Below are positions 46,802 through 58,954 of a DNA stretch of 64,000 nt, one piece after another. Positions within the stretch are counted from its first letter, which is position 1. Each line of letters begins with the position of its first letter. A program made the position numbers and the translations under genes. The notes under the pieces are model-generated. The model was not told where the DNA came from, did not search any database, and saw only the letters and a list, made by a program, of their open reading frames with translations. Origin of the DNA: Schistosoma haematobium (taxonomy: Eukaryota; Platyhelminthes; Trematoda; Strigeidida; Schistosomatidae); assembly GCF_000699445.3 (NCBI RefSeq), contig NC_067200.1:15754510-15818509 (forward strand). The letters run 5' to 3'.

Positions 46802-49149
46802 TGTAATTATTGATTCCAATAAGGTAGTTGTAATCCCAGTGATACAGCACAGGTGTAGTATATAATGGAAATATGGCTGTAGTTTATAAATGTAGATAAT
46901 AGATATTTTAGAGGTCAGTTATCATAACAACAGGCAATTGAGAATGAGACGTGTGCGTAGCAGTGTATTTACGAGCGGTCAACAGCGTGTGTTATGCTTT
47001 GAGGAATTCAAAAAGACAGTTCAAGGTCATGCAATTTTAAACAACTTTTGCACTCGTTTGTGTTAAATGTGTATAATTGTGGTCTACTATGATATTTATA
47101 CGGGTGATCTTATCCGCAACGCAACCATGTAAACTTAATGTATCGCACACTGTCGTTTGTGCGTTCAAGTAACCACAGATTTTGTCATTTCATAATGTAT
47201 TTTTAATTAAACAACTAGATTATGTAGTTAATTTTGCTCTGTTTTTAATTTTTATTCGCCACGTCCGGCTGCGTTACACTGTACGTCCATTGCACAATGG
47301 GATGATAACTCAAGTCATAGTGAGTTTATTCACATAGTTGATTGTTTCCAGATAGACTGTCAGTGCATGATTTTACTGAAGAAAGGTTTGTTGTACTGTA
47401 AACTATGTTTCTATGAACAACTGCCTGTTGTCTTCAGTATGAAAGCAGTATATATGTATCCTTTTTTTCTTAGGTAAGTTCAACTGCTCTAATAATAGAC
47501 CTAATCCTAACTAATAAACTATGAGAATTAACAAAATAAATGCAGATGATGTCAAAAACTATCTACAAAATAAGTTTTTCGTGCCTATCTCCACAAAGTT
47601 ACCAAATCATTATATTCCTGCAAACAAATCATACATCTATGCGGAAAGTACATTTATGTGCCTTTATACTTTTACCAAAGACTAAGCAAAGACAGTGCCA
47701 CTTTTTGTGCGGCTCTTCAGTTTTTAGGTTGCCGAAACTCTTGCAAAGATAACCAGTAGCAGAAATAAGTATTATTATAAAGCGACTCAGTGAACTCATT
47801 GAAATGTATGATTTTTAAGTAAAATAACCAAGTGCATTTGCATTGATGCTTGAAAAGAATTAAATAAGGCTGATTACCGCCTTCTCTATAATGCAAAGAG
47901 TTACAAAGTATAGAACAGTCATGGAAACAAGAATGGTGTACATTAAAATACATTTGTCCAGTTTCACATCTATGTCCATTTTAGTGATCTGCTAACTGTT
48001 TATTTATTTCTCCAGTACACTCTTGGTTCTTTTTATTAGTTAATCAAAAATACGTGTAATGTATGACAGTGCCGCATTTCACATAGTAGTTGAATACATC
48101 AAGTCCGAGGTTGTGGTATTTGATTAACGGTCTAGATGACTAATTGCGTGTCCACCAACCTGGTTATCAATACACAAAAACGCGAGCCAGCACCCCTATG
48201 TTTCACAGCCACACGGTAACACAGTACTGCACAATACACTCTCCCTATCTCAACGCTATAAGAACAAGTAAATGGCCACATAACTGAATTTATGTAGAAC
48301 TGAAAAATTGCAATATTAAACGTCTTGTTATCAAAAAGCATAGCTATGGCCAGTGAGAACAATGGTTACTGACCATGTAGCTTCATTATTACCACTGATT
48401 GAACCCATAACATGTGCACAAATGTCTTCAGATACTTCAAAGCATGAACGGATAAGTTGACTGACCAGATGTTAGTTAAGAGCATGGAACGAGTGATAGT
48501 CATTAATGAACTCTTCAAGCACATCGTCGCTCCTCGTAGAGTGTTACGGGAGAACTGAAGACATTTGGCGGATTAAAACCTTTTATTGTACATTATTAAT
48601 TTACTGTTTTTGGATGTAATTGTTTCACTTAACTTTTGAACTTGTTTGTTGGTATCATTATTTCGGACATTTTGGTTTGTCTTTGGTTTGGTATTTGGGA
48701 GTTTTGCTCCGGGAACCTACAAAATTGAAGAACGACATTTGGTCGATTATTTGTGAATTACGAATAAATTTGGTATCTAAATTGGAGCTTGTTTCTGTTG
48801 TTAATTTGAGTTCGTAATTTGCAAGTAGATCGATAGTCCGTACTTCAGTAACTGGAACGAGCGAAACTTGGACGTAACATAGAGCTTGACATGTTGTCTA
48901 ATGCACGGAGAGGCCAATCTTTTATGTAGTTCCTTGTCTACTGGCTGCTATGTTGAAATAAATCTATGATGTCTATAGAGACAGTGGAACACACGTTTAC
49001 CTCCATTAATTGGATCTTTGGAATGTACATACAAAATACGATCATAGGGCGGCATGTATTCATTGAAACTCTCGAAAGAACATCGTGTACGGGAAGTATC
49101 AACAACATGCATCATGCCCTTGTCGCAGCAAGAGACATATTCTCCTATC
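46802..49149. other. No gene recognised
   Basis: Contains a short R2-like piece near 47488. The minus-strand open stretch at 48132-48362 is not recognised. The rest is AT-rich and unassigned. Confidence 0.4.
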
Positions 49150-50100
49150 TTTAATTTGTGTCTCAGATTCCCAACACATTTATAATTTACAGCTACAATT
49201 TTAGCTGCTAAAGCAATGAGCTCATTTTAAAGTTTGGAATGACCTTGGAGCCTGGAATTAATGACACATCTAACTTTATTTCTTACCTCAAGCCCTAAAA
49301 GGCTTTGAAGACTCTTTAAAGCTCCATATGAACGCAAACGTAGGTCAGTATTTGTCTTAATACAGATTTTCCAGAACGCCATTAGAAGGGAATCACCCCT
49401 TCTGAGACATTCTTTTAAGTGTTTATGGGCACTTTCCGCACGACTGATTGTGTGGTTGCCCAGACTTAGTACATGCTGCTGGTAACAACGAGCCACATTG
49501 CCTTATAGCAATCCAGTGATCTCTTATGTGATCATTGGCCCGCGGAAAATGGGTTCTGAGGTGTTCGTGTTTCTGATTAAATCTGAATATGATGCGTTAC
49601 GAAAAGCAAAACTGACTTGTCAGCATTTGCGAACATCGGGATTACTGAACTACAACAAATATTTGTACGGCTGGCACTTACCTTCCTGAAAAATGCTCTT
49701 AAGACATGAGACGAACATATTATTACTTCGGTATGACTGTGTATAGACTGTATCGCTGGAATTTCGGTCGCTGCCGAATCCATAACGAAAGTGCATGTAT
49801 CATAAATGCCCCACATTATGTCTTTGGAGTATTCCAGCAGTCTTATGACGTTTTTTGAGTAGTTCTTACCTTCAAAGGGCATGCGTAACAGTGTTTCCAG
49901 GACTATTCGTAACCGCCATCGAAAACAGTAGAAAACTTTAAGACGAAGTCGATATTATTCGTTACTCAACCAACTTTGTTAGTCTGATAAGTCGAGTCAA
50001 TACATACTACCTCTAAAAACGCGTGATAAATAACTATTCGCTTCTGTGACTGAAGCAAATCATAGATACGTTCCCATTTTAATTGAATACCTCTACCTCA
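49150..50100 (-). pseudogene. MULE-type transposase relic
   Basis: The minus strand reads VVCIDSTYQTNK (about 50000; the DxTYxTN opening of MULE catalytic domains), VTNSPGNTVTHAL, then a run ending TCTFVMDSAATEIPAIQ, the second catalytic Asp region (D-x3-E-xAI). Next come HTEVIICSSHVLRAFFRKV (C-x2-H), and in a further frame WLS-CYQQHVLSLGNH and AESAHKHLKECLRRGDSLL (N-R-ESAH-xLK block). Stops lie between the blocks and no terminal inverted repeats were located. Known MULE relatives exist in schistosomes, so an old DNA-transposon copy is likely. Confidence 0.7.
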
Positions 50101-50941
50101 GTGTTCGGCTGGATGCACTGTAAATTCATGCTGACATTTTTAGTGTCTGAACTAATTTAATTAGGATGTAACTTCAATTACCTGGGTGCAACTGTGTAGC
50201 ATCCCAAATAATGTTTGAACTGATGAACAGCTGTCTAGGTAGTTTAGATATGTGCTATTGCCCAGTTGAAACCAAAACAAAGTGATTGGGTAAATGACGG
50301 TAATAGATTTCATTATAAATATAAGTGTTCATCATTACTTGAAGAAATGTTACCACTCAGTTATTCGACTGATAATTGTTCAATTAATAAAACGTAAATT
50401 ACAGTGAATAAAAAGGCTGACAACAGATGTAAGAAGATAATCAATCGCAACAAATAAATGTTATTCTATCCTGTCTGGATGGACCACGCACAGATTCGTT
50501 CAAAACATAATAATTGGTTGCTTATAACAAAGAGTGTTTCCAATTCTGGAAGAGTGCTTCAATCCACAATCAAAAAAATGTAAAATTCCAGTCAATACAA
50601 GCAACACAACCAAAAGGAGGAATAAACCAACCTGGCTGTTGCCAAGACTAAGTATTGTAGCGGTAAATAAATTTCCAAAATAAATAGCTCTGTAAGTTTT
50701 CGACATTGGATGCTGACCACATTAGTTTTAATGGACTCACCTAGCTGAAGGCGCTCGGTCATGCATCCGCACCAGATCACGAGTGGGAACGCCGTGCTCA
50801 ACAACCCCTGCAAACGCTAGCCAGATTACATCAGATGATTTCTCGACATATTGATAGCATGTCAAGTATATCTTCGAACCTCCTCGCTTCTGTCTTTTGA
50901 TTTCACTTGGTGGGTACGATTCCTAGTAGGTGTTACTGGTT

Positions 50942-51504
50942 TCATTCTCCGTAATTTCTATCAAAATGAATCTAAAATCCTTCTTTACAAAGTTTGTGTA
51001 AGACCTATCGTTGAATACTGCTCGTTCTTATTTTCAAACCTACGTCTATCTGATATACTAAAGGTGGAAGGAATACAACGAGACTTCACCCGCAAAGTAC
51101 TTAAGACTGACTCGGTCATTGACTACAGTTCTCGATGCCAAATCTTAGGAATAGCACCCCTTTGGGAGAGAAGGCTTGGGTCTAATTTGATTCTCTACTT
51201 CAAACTACTCAAAAACCTTACTTACTCAACATGTCAGATAATTCTTGCCCGAGATTCACATGAATACGAACTTCGAAACAAAGTATCTACGGTCAAAGTT
51301 GAGAAATACAGATCAAAAACTCGGGAAAACTTCTTCCTCACCAAGTATGCAATAATATGGAACAGTCTTCCTTCCGAGACTCGCATGGCAGATGAACTAC
51401 ATACGTTTGTGAAACTGCTTGATCAAGTCCTCACTCGCACTGATCTTGCACGTACGAACACATCTGCACCCCACTCAGACATCATAGGCTCTCTCCATGT
51501 CTAG
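50942..51504 (+). pseudogene. CR1-like RT C-terminal fragment
   Basis: About 187 codons open from the insertion point to the TAG at 51502. It includes the thumb and C-terminal region after the RT palm (RPIVEYCSFLFSN, LGIAPLWERRLGSNLILYFK, KTRENFFLTKYAIIWNSLPS). The endonuclease and RT active site are absent because of 5' truncation. Confidence 0.8.
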
Positions 51505-53028
51505 ACCAAAATGGACTTCAAGTTCAGTTTGCCTTATTTTTCCTACTTTGCAGTTGTATTAATTACTTTTTCCACCCCATTTCTTCACTTGAAGTAGACA
51601 GGTAACTCACTGGACCTATTATTACTGTTAAACTAAACTCGGTCGATAAGGGACTCTCATTACCACCCTAAAAAGTCAAGAGGACCCCACAATCGGCTGC
51701 CTACTACCAGTGGTCTTGCATCTATGAAACCTGTTACCAATCAACTGGTTAAGACAACAGAAAATAACATCAGCACCAAGTTACTGTGAGTTCCTTCCTG
51801 TTTATCCTATATTAACTTTTTACTCTTCTGTACACTATGTTGACTAGCAATTAATATTATTTCTCCACTCGTTCCCTTATCCACAACTCATACTTCTATA
51901 CATTTTCCGCCTGCTTAAATAAACAACTATCCTACAATATACCCTTCTTAACGCTTATACTCTGTTTGGCAAACTATACTTTATACTATAGTCAACAGAG
52001 GCACTGCATCGATGCTTTACCCACAGTCCACAGCTTGTAACTGCCTGATAAGCTTGTAAAATGGTACTTATAGAAATAGTGCTTTCCAACAAGTTGTGAA
52101 ACAGAGGATTGTGTGAGGTATGACGTATATACAAAAATAAGCTTAAATGAGCCTAACATCACAAAAGGAGGGAGGGTGGAGTTACTGACCAGCAAGCATT
52201 GATGGTGAGGGCGATAACTTCAATCCACCCGTGTTTGTGGGGACAGAACATTTTGTATGTATCAGGCTCTTTATAATTGAGAATAAGACAGTCAATCTAA
52301 GATATAGATTGTCTTCCTACGCTCACCACTCAGACTCATGTTTCCAATAATATGCTGGATTAGCTATTCTACTAAGACAACCTATAACATGCTAACTCGG
52401 ACTCTTACACTAGGATTGCGTGGCTGACATCGGATGGACAAAAAAAGAAAAGAAAAAAGACAAAAAAAGATATAGTCACTAGTATTCTTAACACTTCACC
52501 CTCTATATACACACCCTTCTAATAAATCGCCTCCCTTGTACCAACCTTGACTTCCCTTCCTTCATGTGAGCTTACTCCAACTTGTTAAACATCACAACTC
52601 GTTGTTCTTTATTAGTACATTCTCTAATATGGAGCCTCTGACTTCACTTCACTCTAACAAGACATAATATGAATTTATTCTAATTTATTATACTTCTGTC
52701 CGTTCTACTACACAATGTTAAGCAACCTTTGGCGTTCATATCCAAGTGCCTTGCTGCTCCTCTGTTTCTTTTTCTTTTTTTTTTTCTCCTTCAGAATCTT
52801 GCTCTGAGAGCACAGCTATGAAACTTCTGACGTTTGGAGCAAACTTAACGTACGCGTCCTCTCAAGGTCATAGTTTACAGCAAGCGCTCTACGATATCAC
52901 TTTATAACAAATATAAACTTAATAAGTTGGGAAGCATTTTGCGAACCAACAAATGTTGTAATTTATAGATCATGCCTGTAAAAACGGTGTGTACCTGCAC
53001 ATGCAGAAATATATATATTATTATTATT
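50942..53028 (+). mobile_element. 5'-truncated CR1-like LINE inserted in the LTR
   Basis: Begins inside the C-terminal region of a CR1-type RT. The open frame to 51504 reads GFILRNFYQNESKILLYKVC, VRPIVEYCSFLFSN, GIQRDFTRKVLKT, and later the family's end signature TKYAIIWNSLPSETR. A 1.5-kb non-coding 3' region follows and ends in a (TAT/ATT)n run at about 53011-53028, a typical LINE tail. The ends abut LTR sequence on both sides. Confidence 0.8.
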
Positions 53029-53045
53029 ACCTGTGGCATCTTCAT

Positions 53046-53063
53046 TGGCGAGCCCGACGTGAT
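53046..53063 (+). other. Primer-binding site, tRNA-Trp type
   Basis: TGGCGAGCCCGACGTGAT matches the complement of the tRNA-Trp 3' end (TGGTGACCCCGACGTGAT) at 16 of 18 positions. It lies one base after the LTR end. Confidence 0.75.
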
Positions 53064-53190
53064 ATGGTACACCAAATTGCAAACTCTGGGTCTGTTCCTT
53101 TTCGGGATTCTATACATCATTGCCTTATTTTATTTTTTTGTACATTGTGATGTTTTTCCCCTCGTTCATTCTCGCACTTCATATTTCACC

Positions 53191-53960
53191 ATGACTGGAC
53201 AGACACCCAAATTATTTAAGCTTAGGACTATATCCCCACCTTCGTTCCAACTGATGCCCTTCTGGCCAGACAACATCGAAGCCTGGTTTTTCTAAGCAGA
53301 AGCCGACTTCTCCGAGCACGGAGTGATCGACACACATGCACACTTCCTCGCAGTAGTCAAGGCACTACCACGCGAATTCAACAGGTACGTAACCCCTAGT
53401 GTGTTTACTAGTGATGTTTCTGAACCTTACGAAGCACTGAAACGTTCTATCCTTAAACGCGGAAACCTGACCGATAACAAAAGTTAGACCAACTCTTTAA
53501 TAGCAATAACCTGCAACACGGTTCGGCGACGGACATGTCGCAACGAATGAGAGAGGTTATTAGCCAAAGAACTTTCGATGATGGCCTATTTAAACAATTT
53601 TTCTTGTCCAGACTTCCTCAACAGGTGCAAGCTGTACTTGTCTCTTTCCACAACAACACCTTAGACGAGCTAGCTGCATCTGCCGACCGTATCATAGAAA
53701 TCACGAAATCTTTTAGTGCCGAGGTTATTTCAGCCAAAGAAAAGCTTCAAACGACCCAGAATGACATTACAGAGTTATTTCATACACTTACACGTTATCT
53801 TAAGTTTCGTGACGACCGTAAACGGTCACACACCCCTCGAAGAAGCACTTCACGTAAGCAGTCTGTCTCTAAACCACTAGAGACGGATAACCCCGACTGA
53901 TGCTGGTATCATAACCACTATGGAAAGTCTTCCAGAAATTGCAGAAAACCCTGCAATTTT
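53191..53960 (+). pseudogene. Gypsy gag with CHCC knuckle
   Basis: ATG at 53191 (MTGQTPKLFKLRTISPPSF). It is broken by TAA at 53293 after EAWFF and by further shifts near 53480-53530. The capsid-like part resumes at 53535 (FDDGLFKQFFLSRLPQQVQA). A TGA at 53898 directly precedes the in-frame knuckle CWYHNHYGKSSRNCRKPC (53901-53954), pattern C-x2-H-x9-C-x3-C. Confidence 0.8.
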
Positions 53961-54002
53961 CCCAACCCAAAATCGACCGACACGAAAAACAATTCGGGAA
54001 AC

Positions 54003-54343
54003 TTCCAAGCCGGCACGCGTTAACGGCAGCCGTAGCCGGTGAACATAGCCGTCTGTTATACCTCACAAATGTGACAACGAGAGTTTGCTACCTCGTCGAC
54101 ACTGGCGCAGAAGTTAGCGTTCTCCCAGCGAATCTCAACGACCGGCTTCATGAATCGGCTTTAAAATTACAGGTGGCAAACGGAAAACCTATTGCTATGT
54201 ATGGCAAAAGGTACGTTTACCTTAACGTGTGTTTACGCAAACCCATTCACTGGATTTTCGTTGTTGCAGATGTTTCTATGCCAATCATTGGTATGAACCA
54301 TAATCTACTCATCGGTGCGCGCAAACGGAGGCTAGTAGACTGA
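54003..54343 (+). pseudogene. Gypsy aspartic protease
   Basis: CYLVDTGAEVSVLP (about 54088-54129) is the DTG active-site motif, intact. PIIGMNHNLLIGARKR (about 54280-54330) corresponds to the ILGADFL-like end. The frame differs from gag and a TGA at 54341 separates it from RT. Confidence 0.85.
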
Positions 54344-54419
54344 AGCACTAACTTATCTGTTTCCGTAACTTCTTTTTCTGCTTGCGGATTATCCGCAGTC
54401 ACAATTAAGTATACGATAG

Positions 54420-55445
54420 ACCCACCTTATCAACCACTACTTGATAAGTATCCTGGGATACAACAAACGCAACCGAAACTACCGTGTGTAACCAGCAACT
54501 TTACACATCACAGCACGACTACAGGATCACATGTATTCTCGAAAGCACGACGACTAGCCCCCGAAAAGCTAGGGTTGGCGAAAAACGAGTTCGGCTGCAT
54601 GATAGACTTAGGAATCATACGACCGTCAAGTAGCTCATATACATCTCCGTTGCACATGGTCCCTAAAAAGGACAGCGACGATTGGCTTCCAACTGGTGAC
54701 TATCGGCGATTGAATGCGAAAACCATTCCCTATCGTTGCCCGTTTTCTCACATTCACGATTTGACAGCTACCTTGAAAGATACAACTGTCTTTTCGAAAA
54801 TCGACTTGGTTAAAGCGTATAACCAAATCCCTATGGCTACAGACGATATACCGAAAACAGCTATCATTACTCCCTTTGGACTCTGAATTTTTGCGAATGC
54901 CTTTCGGTCTAAGAAACGCTGTCTAAACATTCCAAAGATTCATAGACGACGTTTTTCGAGGTCTCAACTTCGTACACGCGTATGTTGGCGACTGTCTAAT
55001 CGCAAGTCCGGACAGAGAAACACATCTCAAGCATCTGGATCTTGTTTTCGACCGACTACAAGAACATGGTATTACTGTCAACATTCAGAAATGACAAATC
55101 AGAATTGGGTCCTTAGACTTCCTAGGACACACTATAAATGCTCAAGGCATTCGACCCCTCAGAGCCAAAGTGGTGGCAATTCTGGATTACCCAGAACCGA
55201 CCACCATCAAGCAATTACGCACGTTTAACGGCCTTGTAAGTTTCTATAGATGGTTCGTACCGAAATGCGCGTTATTTATGAAATCTCTTACCGACCAACT
55301 TCGTGGAACTGCAAAATCCGTCAAATCCATCACCACAATTAAGGAACTTGTCGCTCAAGAAACAGTGCTTGCTCATCAGAACACTGAAGCACCCATTAGT
55401 ATCGCAGTAGACACATCCGACTCAGCAATCGGAGGAGTCTTATAA
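54420..55445 (+). pseudogene. Gypsy reverse transcriptase and connection
   Basis: LAKNEFGCMIDLGIIRPSSS, then LHMVPKKDSDDWLPTGDYRR, FSKIDLVKAYNQIPMA and ITPFGL, followed by TGA at 54884. The active-site box in another frame reads AYVGDCLIAS (54978-55007): the first Asp of Y-DD is Gly. Then DFLGHTINAQGIRPLRAK and the connection QLRTFNGLVSFYRWFVPKCA. Dead by both stops and the lost catalytic residue. Confidence 0.88.
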
Positions 55446-55925
55446 CAGTGGGTTAACTACTCCTAGCAACCTTTGGCATTTTTCTCTAGACAGTTGCTAG
55501 ACACTGAATCGACGTACAGCACATTCGGTAGGGAACTCCTAGCTATGTATTGTACTGTACGGCGTTTCCAACACTATATCGAAGGCCGCGAATCCACCTT
55601 TTTCACTGACCATAAACTGCTTACCTTCTCTTTCAGCTCTTCTTCAGACAAGTACTCTCCCCGTGAGTCTCGACAACTGGACTACATTTCGCAGTTTACT
55701 TCAGAAATTCAGAACATTTCTGGAGCACACAATGTAGTCGCAGACGCCTTGTCTCGAATAACTTCCTTGAACAGTTTCCAAGGAATCGACCTTCTTAAAC
55801 TCGCCCAGCTTCAAAAAGCAGACACTGATCTTCAGCACGAGTTATCGTTTACAACCCTTGAACTACGCATCAAACAGATGGGAACGAGTAGGGGAACCTT
55901 ACTGTGTGACACATCTACAGGTTAG
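55380..55925 (+). pseudogene. Gypsy RNase H
   Basis: ISIAVDTSDSAIGGVL (first catalytic Asp), stop at 55443, then AFFSRQLLDTESTYSTFGRE with LLAMYCTVRRFQHYIEGRES and FFTDHKLLTF, VVADALSR. All RNase H blocks are recognisable. A TAG ends the frame at 55923. Confidence 0.85.
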
Positions 55926-55937
55926 GATCGCCCAATC

Positions 55938-56630
55938 ATGCCGAAACATTATCGAGACAGCGTCCTCAATACGTTGCACAAGCCTTCTCATCCAGGTGTT
56001 CGTGCAACCATGAAGCTTATAGCAGAACGATTTTGCTGGCCTGGTATGAATAAAGACGTGAGGGAGTGGGCACACTCCTGTGTAAGCAGCCGAAAATCTA
56101 AGGTTATCAGACACAATAAATGTCCCTTAGGCTCATTTAAATCTCCCAACGCTCGTTTCGACCATGTTCATCTGGATTTGCTAGGACCCTTACCAGATTC
56201 AAATGGTCACTCTTATCTCTTAACCTGCGTAGACCGTTTGACTCGATGGTCAGAAGCAGTACCCATCAAAGACACCACTGCTGAAACAGTGGCCCACGCC
56301 TTCGTCGAACAGTGGGTAGAAAACTTCGTCTGCCCTTCAACCATCACTACAGACCGCGGAAGTCAGTTCGAATCTGAACTTTCCCATTGTCTGACCAAAC
56401 TTTTAGGAATCACTCGTTTCCGAACGACCGCCTGCCGCCCACATGCAAACGGGTTAGTAGAACGTTTCTACCGATAACTAAGAGTTTCACCATCAGCTGC
56501 GAACGATTCACAATGGACTGACGCTCTTCCTCTCGTTTTACTAGGTATCTGCAACGCAGTGAAAGCTGACATTGGATACATTGCGGCTCAAATCGTCTAT
56601 GGAACGACACTTCGACTTCCGGGATAATTC
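55938..56630 (+). pseudogene. Gypsy integrase
   Basis: The HHCC region reads HKPSHPGVRATMKLI and CWPGMNKDVREWAHSCVSS, with the last zinc Cys changed (CVSS where C-xC is usual). The DDE core reads DHVHLDLLGPLP (D), ITTDRGSQFES (D) and HANGLVERFYR (E). A TAA follows at 56476 and the C-terminal part continues past it in frame. Confidence 0.88.
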
Positions 56631-57119
56631 GTGGATCATTCAACCTCTTCAATGAACATGGATCTAACCTCCTACACGAACAGGCTTACAAACGCAATTC
56701 GTTCAGTTAAACCTGCTTCCACTCGACCGCAATCAACTGATGTTTTCGTCCAACCTGACTTACGATATAGTACACAAGTCTTCGTACGTCGAGACTCGCG
56801 TCGACGACCATTCGAATCAGCATACGAAGGACTTTTCAAAATTCTTCAACGCGAACCTAAGTACTATATAATCGATAAGAACGGAACAAACGGTAGCATC
56901 AGTATCAATCGCCTCAAAGCAGCATATTTAGAAGGAAATCCTACCTACGTTGATTTTCCTTCGGTACAATCGAACGACACGACTCTGAAACTTATAATAC
57001 CTCATCCGACAAGCAACACGCACGATGATACCTCGACAGTATCTGAAAACAAACTTAAAACGACGCGTTCTGGAAGAAGAGTAAGATTTCCAGAACATTT
57101 AAACGACTATTGCACGTAA
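56631..57119 (+). pseudogene. Gypsy integrase C-terminal tail
   Basis: 162 open codons with TRPQSTDVFVQPDLRYSTQV, FVRRDSRRRPFESAYEGLFK, ILQREPKYYIIDKNGTN and ISINRLKAAYLE, ending TRSGRRVRFPEHLNDY. This is the usual GPY/SH3-like C-terminal module and tail of CsRn1-type integrases. It ends in TAA, followed by about 430 bp of untranslated DNA before the purine tract. Confidence 0.8.
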
Positions 57120-57550
57120 GACATCAGTCAACATTTTGTTTCATCTCGATTTTCCATGACATTATATATAATATTTAAAAAATCAATTTTATATGCTTAT
57201 ATTTATATATATTTATTATGTTGTAAAAGTCGCTTTTACGCCATTTTCCTTTTTTCGCCCACTTTGTATCTTAAAGCGCGTACGAGTGTGACTCAACATG
57301 CACTTACATATTTCTTTTTCTTTTCCAGGACGGCTAGAAAAGACAGAAAAACAACGACGAAGTTTACGACAAACCGGAATTTTTATTTCATCTATTTCTT
57401 TATTATTATATTGTACTGCATGATCCCTTATAGTAAGGAAGGACGACCAGACGCTGCTTAACCTAGCAAGCTATCAGAAGTGTTTACCAACGACAAACTC
57501 GTTGGGTTTAAACTTCTGGCTGGCCACGTCTTAGAGTCATTACTACCCCA

Positions 57551-57561
57551 CAAGGGGGGAG
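57551..57561 (+). other. Polypurine tract
   Basis: CAAGGGGGGAG directly before the 3' LTR start (TGATTTTC). Confidence 0.75.
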
Positions 57562-57890
57562 TGATTTTCAGCGGTAAATAAATTTCCAAAATAAATAGCT
57601 CTGTAAGTTTTCGACATTGGATGCTGACCACATTAGTTTTAATGGACTCACCTAGCTGAAGGCGCTCGGTCATGCATCCGCACCAGATCACGAGTGGGAA
57701 CGCCGTGCTCAACAACCCCTGCAAACGCTAGCCAGATTACATCAGATGATTTCTCGACATATTGATAGCATGTCAAGTATATCTTCGAACCTCCTCGCTT
57801 CTGTCTTTTGATTTCACTTGGTGGGTACGATTCCTAGTAGGTGTTACTGGTTAAAACGTTGTCAAACTCCAAATACCTGTGGCATCTTCA
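57562..57890 (+). mobile_element. 3' LTR of the CsRn1-type Gypsy element (329 bp)
   Basis: TG...CA ends: TGATTTTCAGCGG to GTGGCATCTTCA. It carries AATAAA motifs near its left end and is identical to the 5' LTR over the 283 bp that can be compared. Confidence 0.82.
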
Positions 57891-58954
57891 GTGTCACGTA
57901 AAACAACATTAATGCCGTTCAGGACGAGGCATGGAAACTTAGTGAAGGCGTAAGAAAAATAGAAACTGTAATAAAACAAAAATATTACCATCTCAAATGG
58001 AATCAAAAAGAGTGACAAAGTGTGCAACTGGAGGAATCAATAGGAATAAATTACAAGTGTATACATGAAGCGATTTTCCTTGCATCTCCCACCTAAAAAA
58101 ACCTTGCATGCCCACGAAATCCCTTCATAGAACACAAAGCCACTTCGATGCCATTATTCATGGTTCATTCTATAGATGATGGTCTATGTCGAAATGATTG
58201 GAGGCCTACTCGAGTTAGACGTGAATGGTGTGAAAAACTAGCTAACGTCGAAGTCAAACCTCGTGGTCAGCACCTTACGTGGACTACCCCATCGACGTAT
58301 CAAGGTACCATAGATGCTTCGAAGACTGTACAACACAGAGGACGTTATTACGGAAATATATTAGTTGAAGTAGATACAAGCGAAAGTAAGACCACTGCCG
58401 CATGGGCCAGTCCATGGCATACGAATAACCGATGCGCGTTGGTTGTCCTTGACCTTGAGAGGATCGATGATTTGTTCGATATTCAACGACCAAGCTGCCG
58501 GATGATTTGGCCAGGGCCTAGTGACAGCACACTTTTCCATCCTTATAGCTAGGCTTGATAACTGGTCCGCGTCATTAAAATCAAAATTTACAGTATTGGA
58601 TAATTCTGATTAAAGTTGCAAGCATTTATGTGACACGCTTATAATTCTGTGGAGTACTTTCCATCACGACCCAGAGTGGTTTGGGAACCAATTTTAGTTC
58701 TACTTCTGCAGCTTGTCTCTTGATAAGGCCAACCAGTCCGAGGTTCTCATGGACACAATTGATTGATCACTGGGTGGTGATCAATGTCATGCGTGTCAAG
58801 TGCTTCTAAGTGCAGCTCGAAAGCTATCGACCAAGTTGAAATGTGGCCACTAGTCTAGGTGACTTGATATTGAGTGCACTATGTTGAGATAAGATGGGGT
58901 TAGATGTAGTCAACGGCAATCCCTGGATCTCTGTTTCTTGCTAATTAACACTCG
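57891..58954. other. Flank with one unrecognised open frame
   Basis: 58148-58552 (plus) is open for 134 codons from an ATG (MPLFMVHSIDDGLCRNDWRP). It is rich in Trp, Arg and Asp, but I recognise no family and no splice or promoter context. The rest of the stretch is unassigned. Confidence 0.3.

Larger units (their letters stand above)
50653..53044 (+). mobile_element. 5' LTR of the CsRn1-type Gypsy element, split by a LINE
   Basis: 50659-50941 is identical by eye to 57570-57852 of the 3' LTR over 283 bp. After the inserted LINE the LTR end ACCTGTGGCATCTTCA (53029-53044) reappears, followed one base later by the primer-binding site. About 20 bp of LTR present at 57853-57874 are missing at the insertion point. 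The first few bases (TATTGT/TGATTTTC) differ between the LTRs and no clean target duplication was found. Confidence 0.8.
53045..57561 (+). mobile_element. CsRn1-type Gypsy element, internal region
   Basis: Order gag, protease, RT, RNase H, integrase between a tRNA-Trp-like primer site and a purine tract. The clade call rests on the CHCC gag finger and the Trp primer, both known for the CsRn1/Kabuki group (Boudicca in Schistosoma belongs here). Many stops and frameshifts are scattered through all domains, so it cannot move on its own. Confidence 0.88.

Noticed and set aside
57458..57724. Minus-strand ORF in the 3' LTR, repeated at 50592-50813
   Set aside because: It lies in LTR sequence and duplicates only because the LTRs are identical. 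No domain is recognisable.
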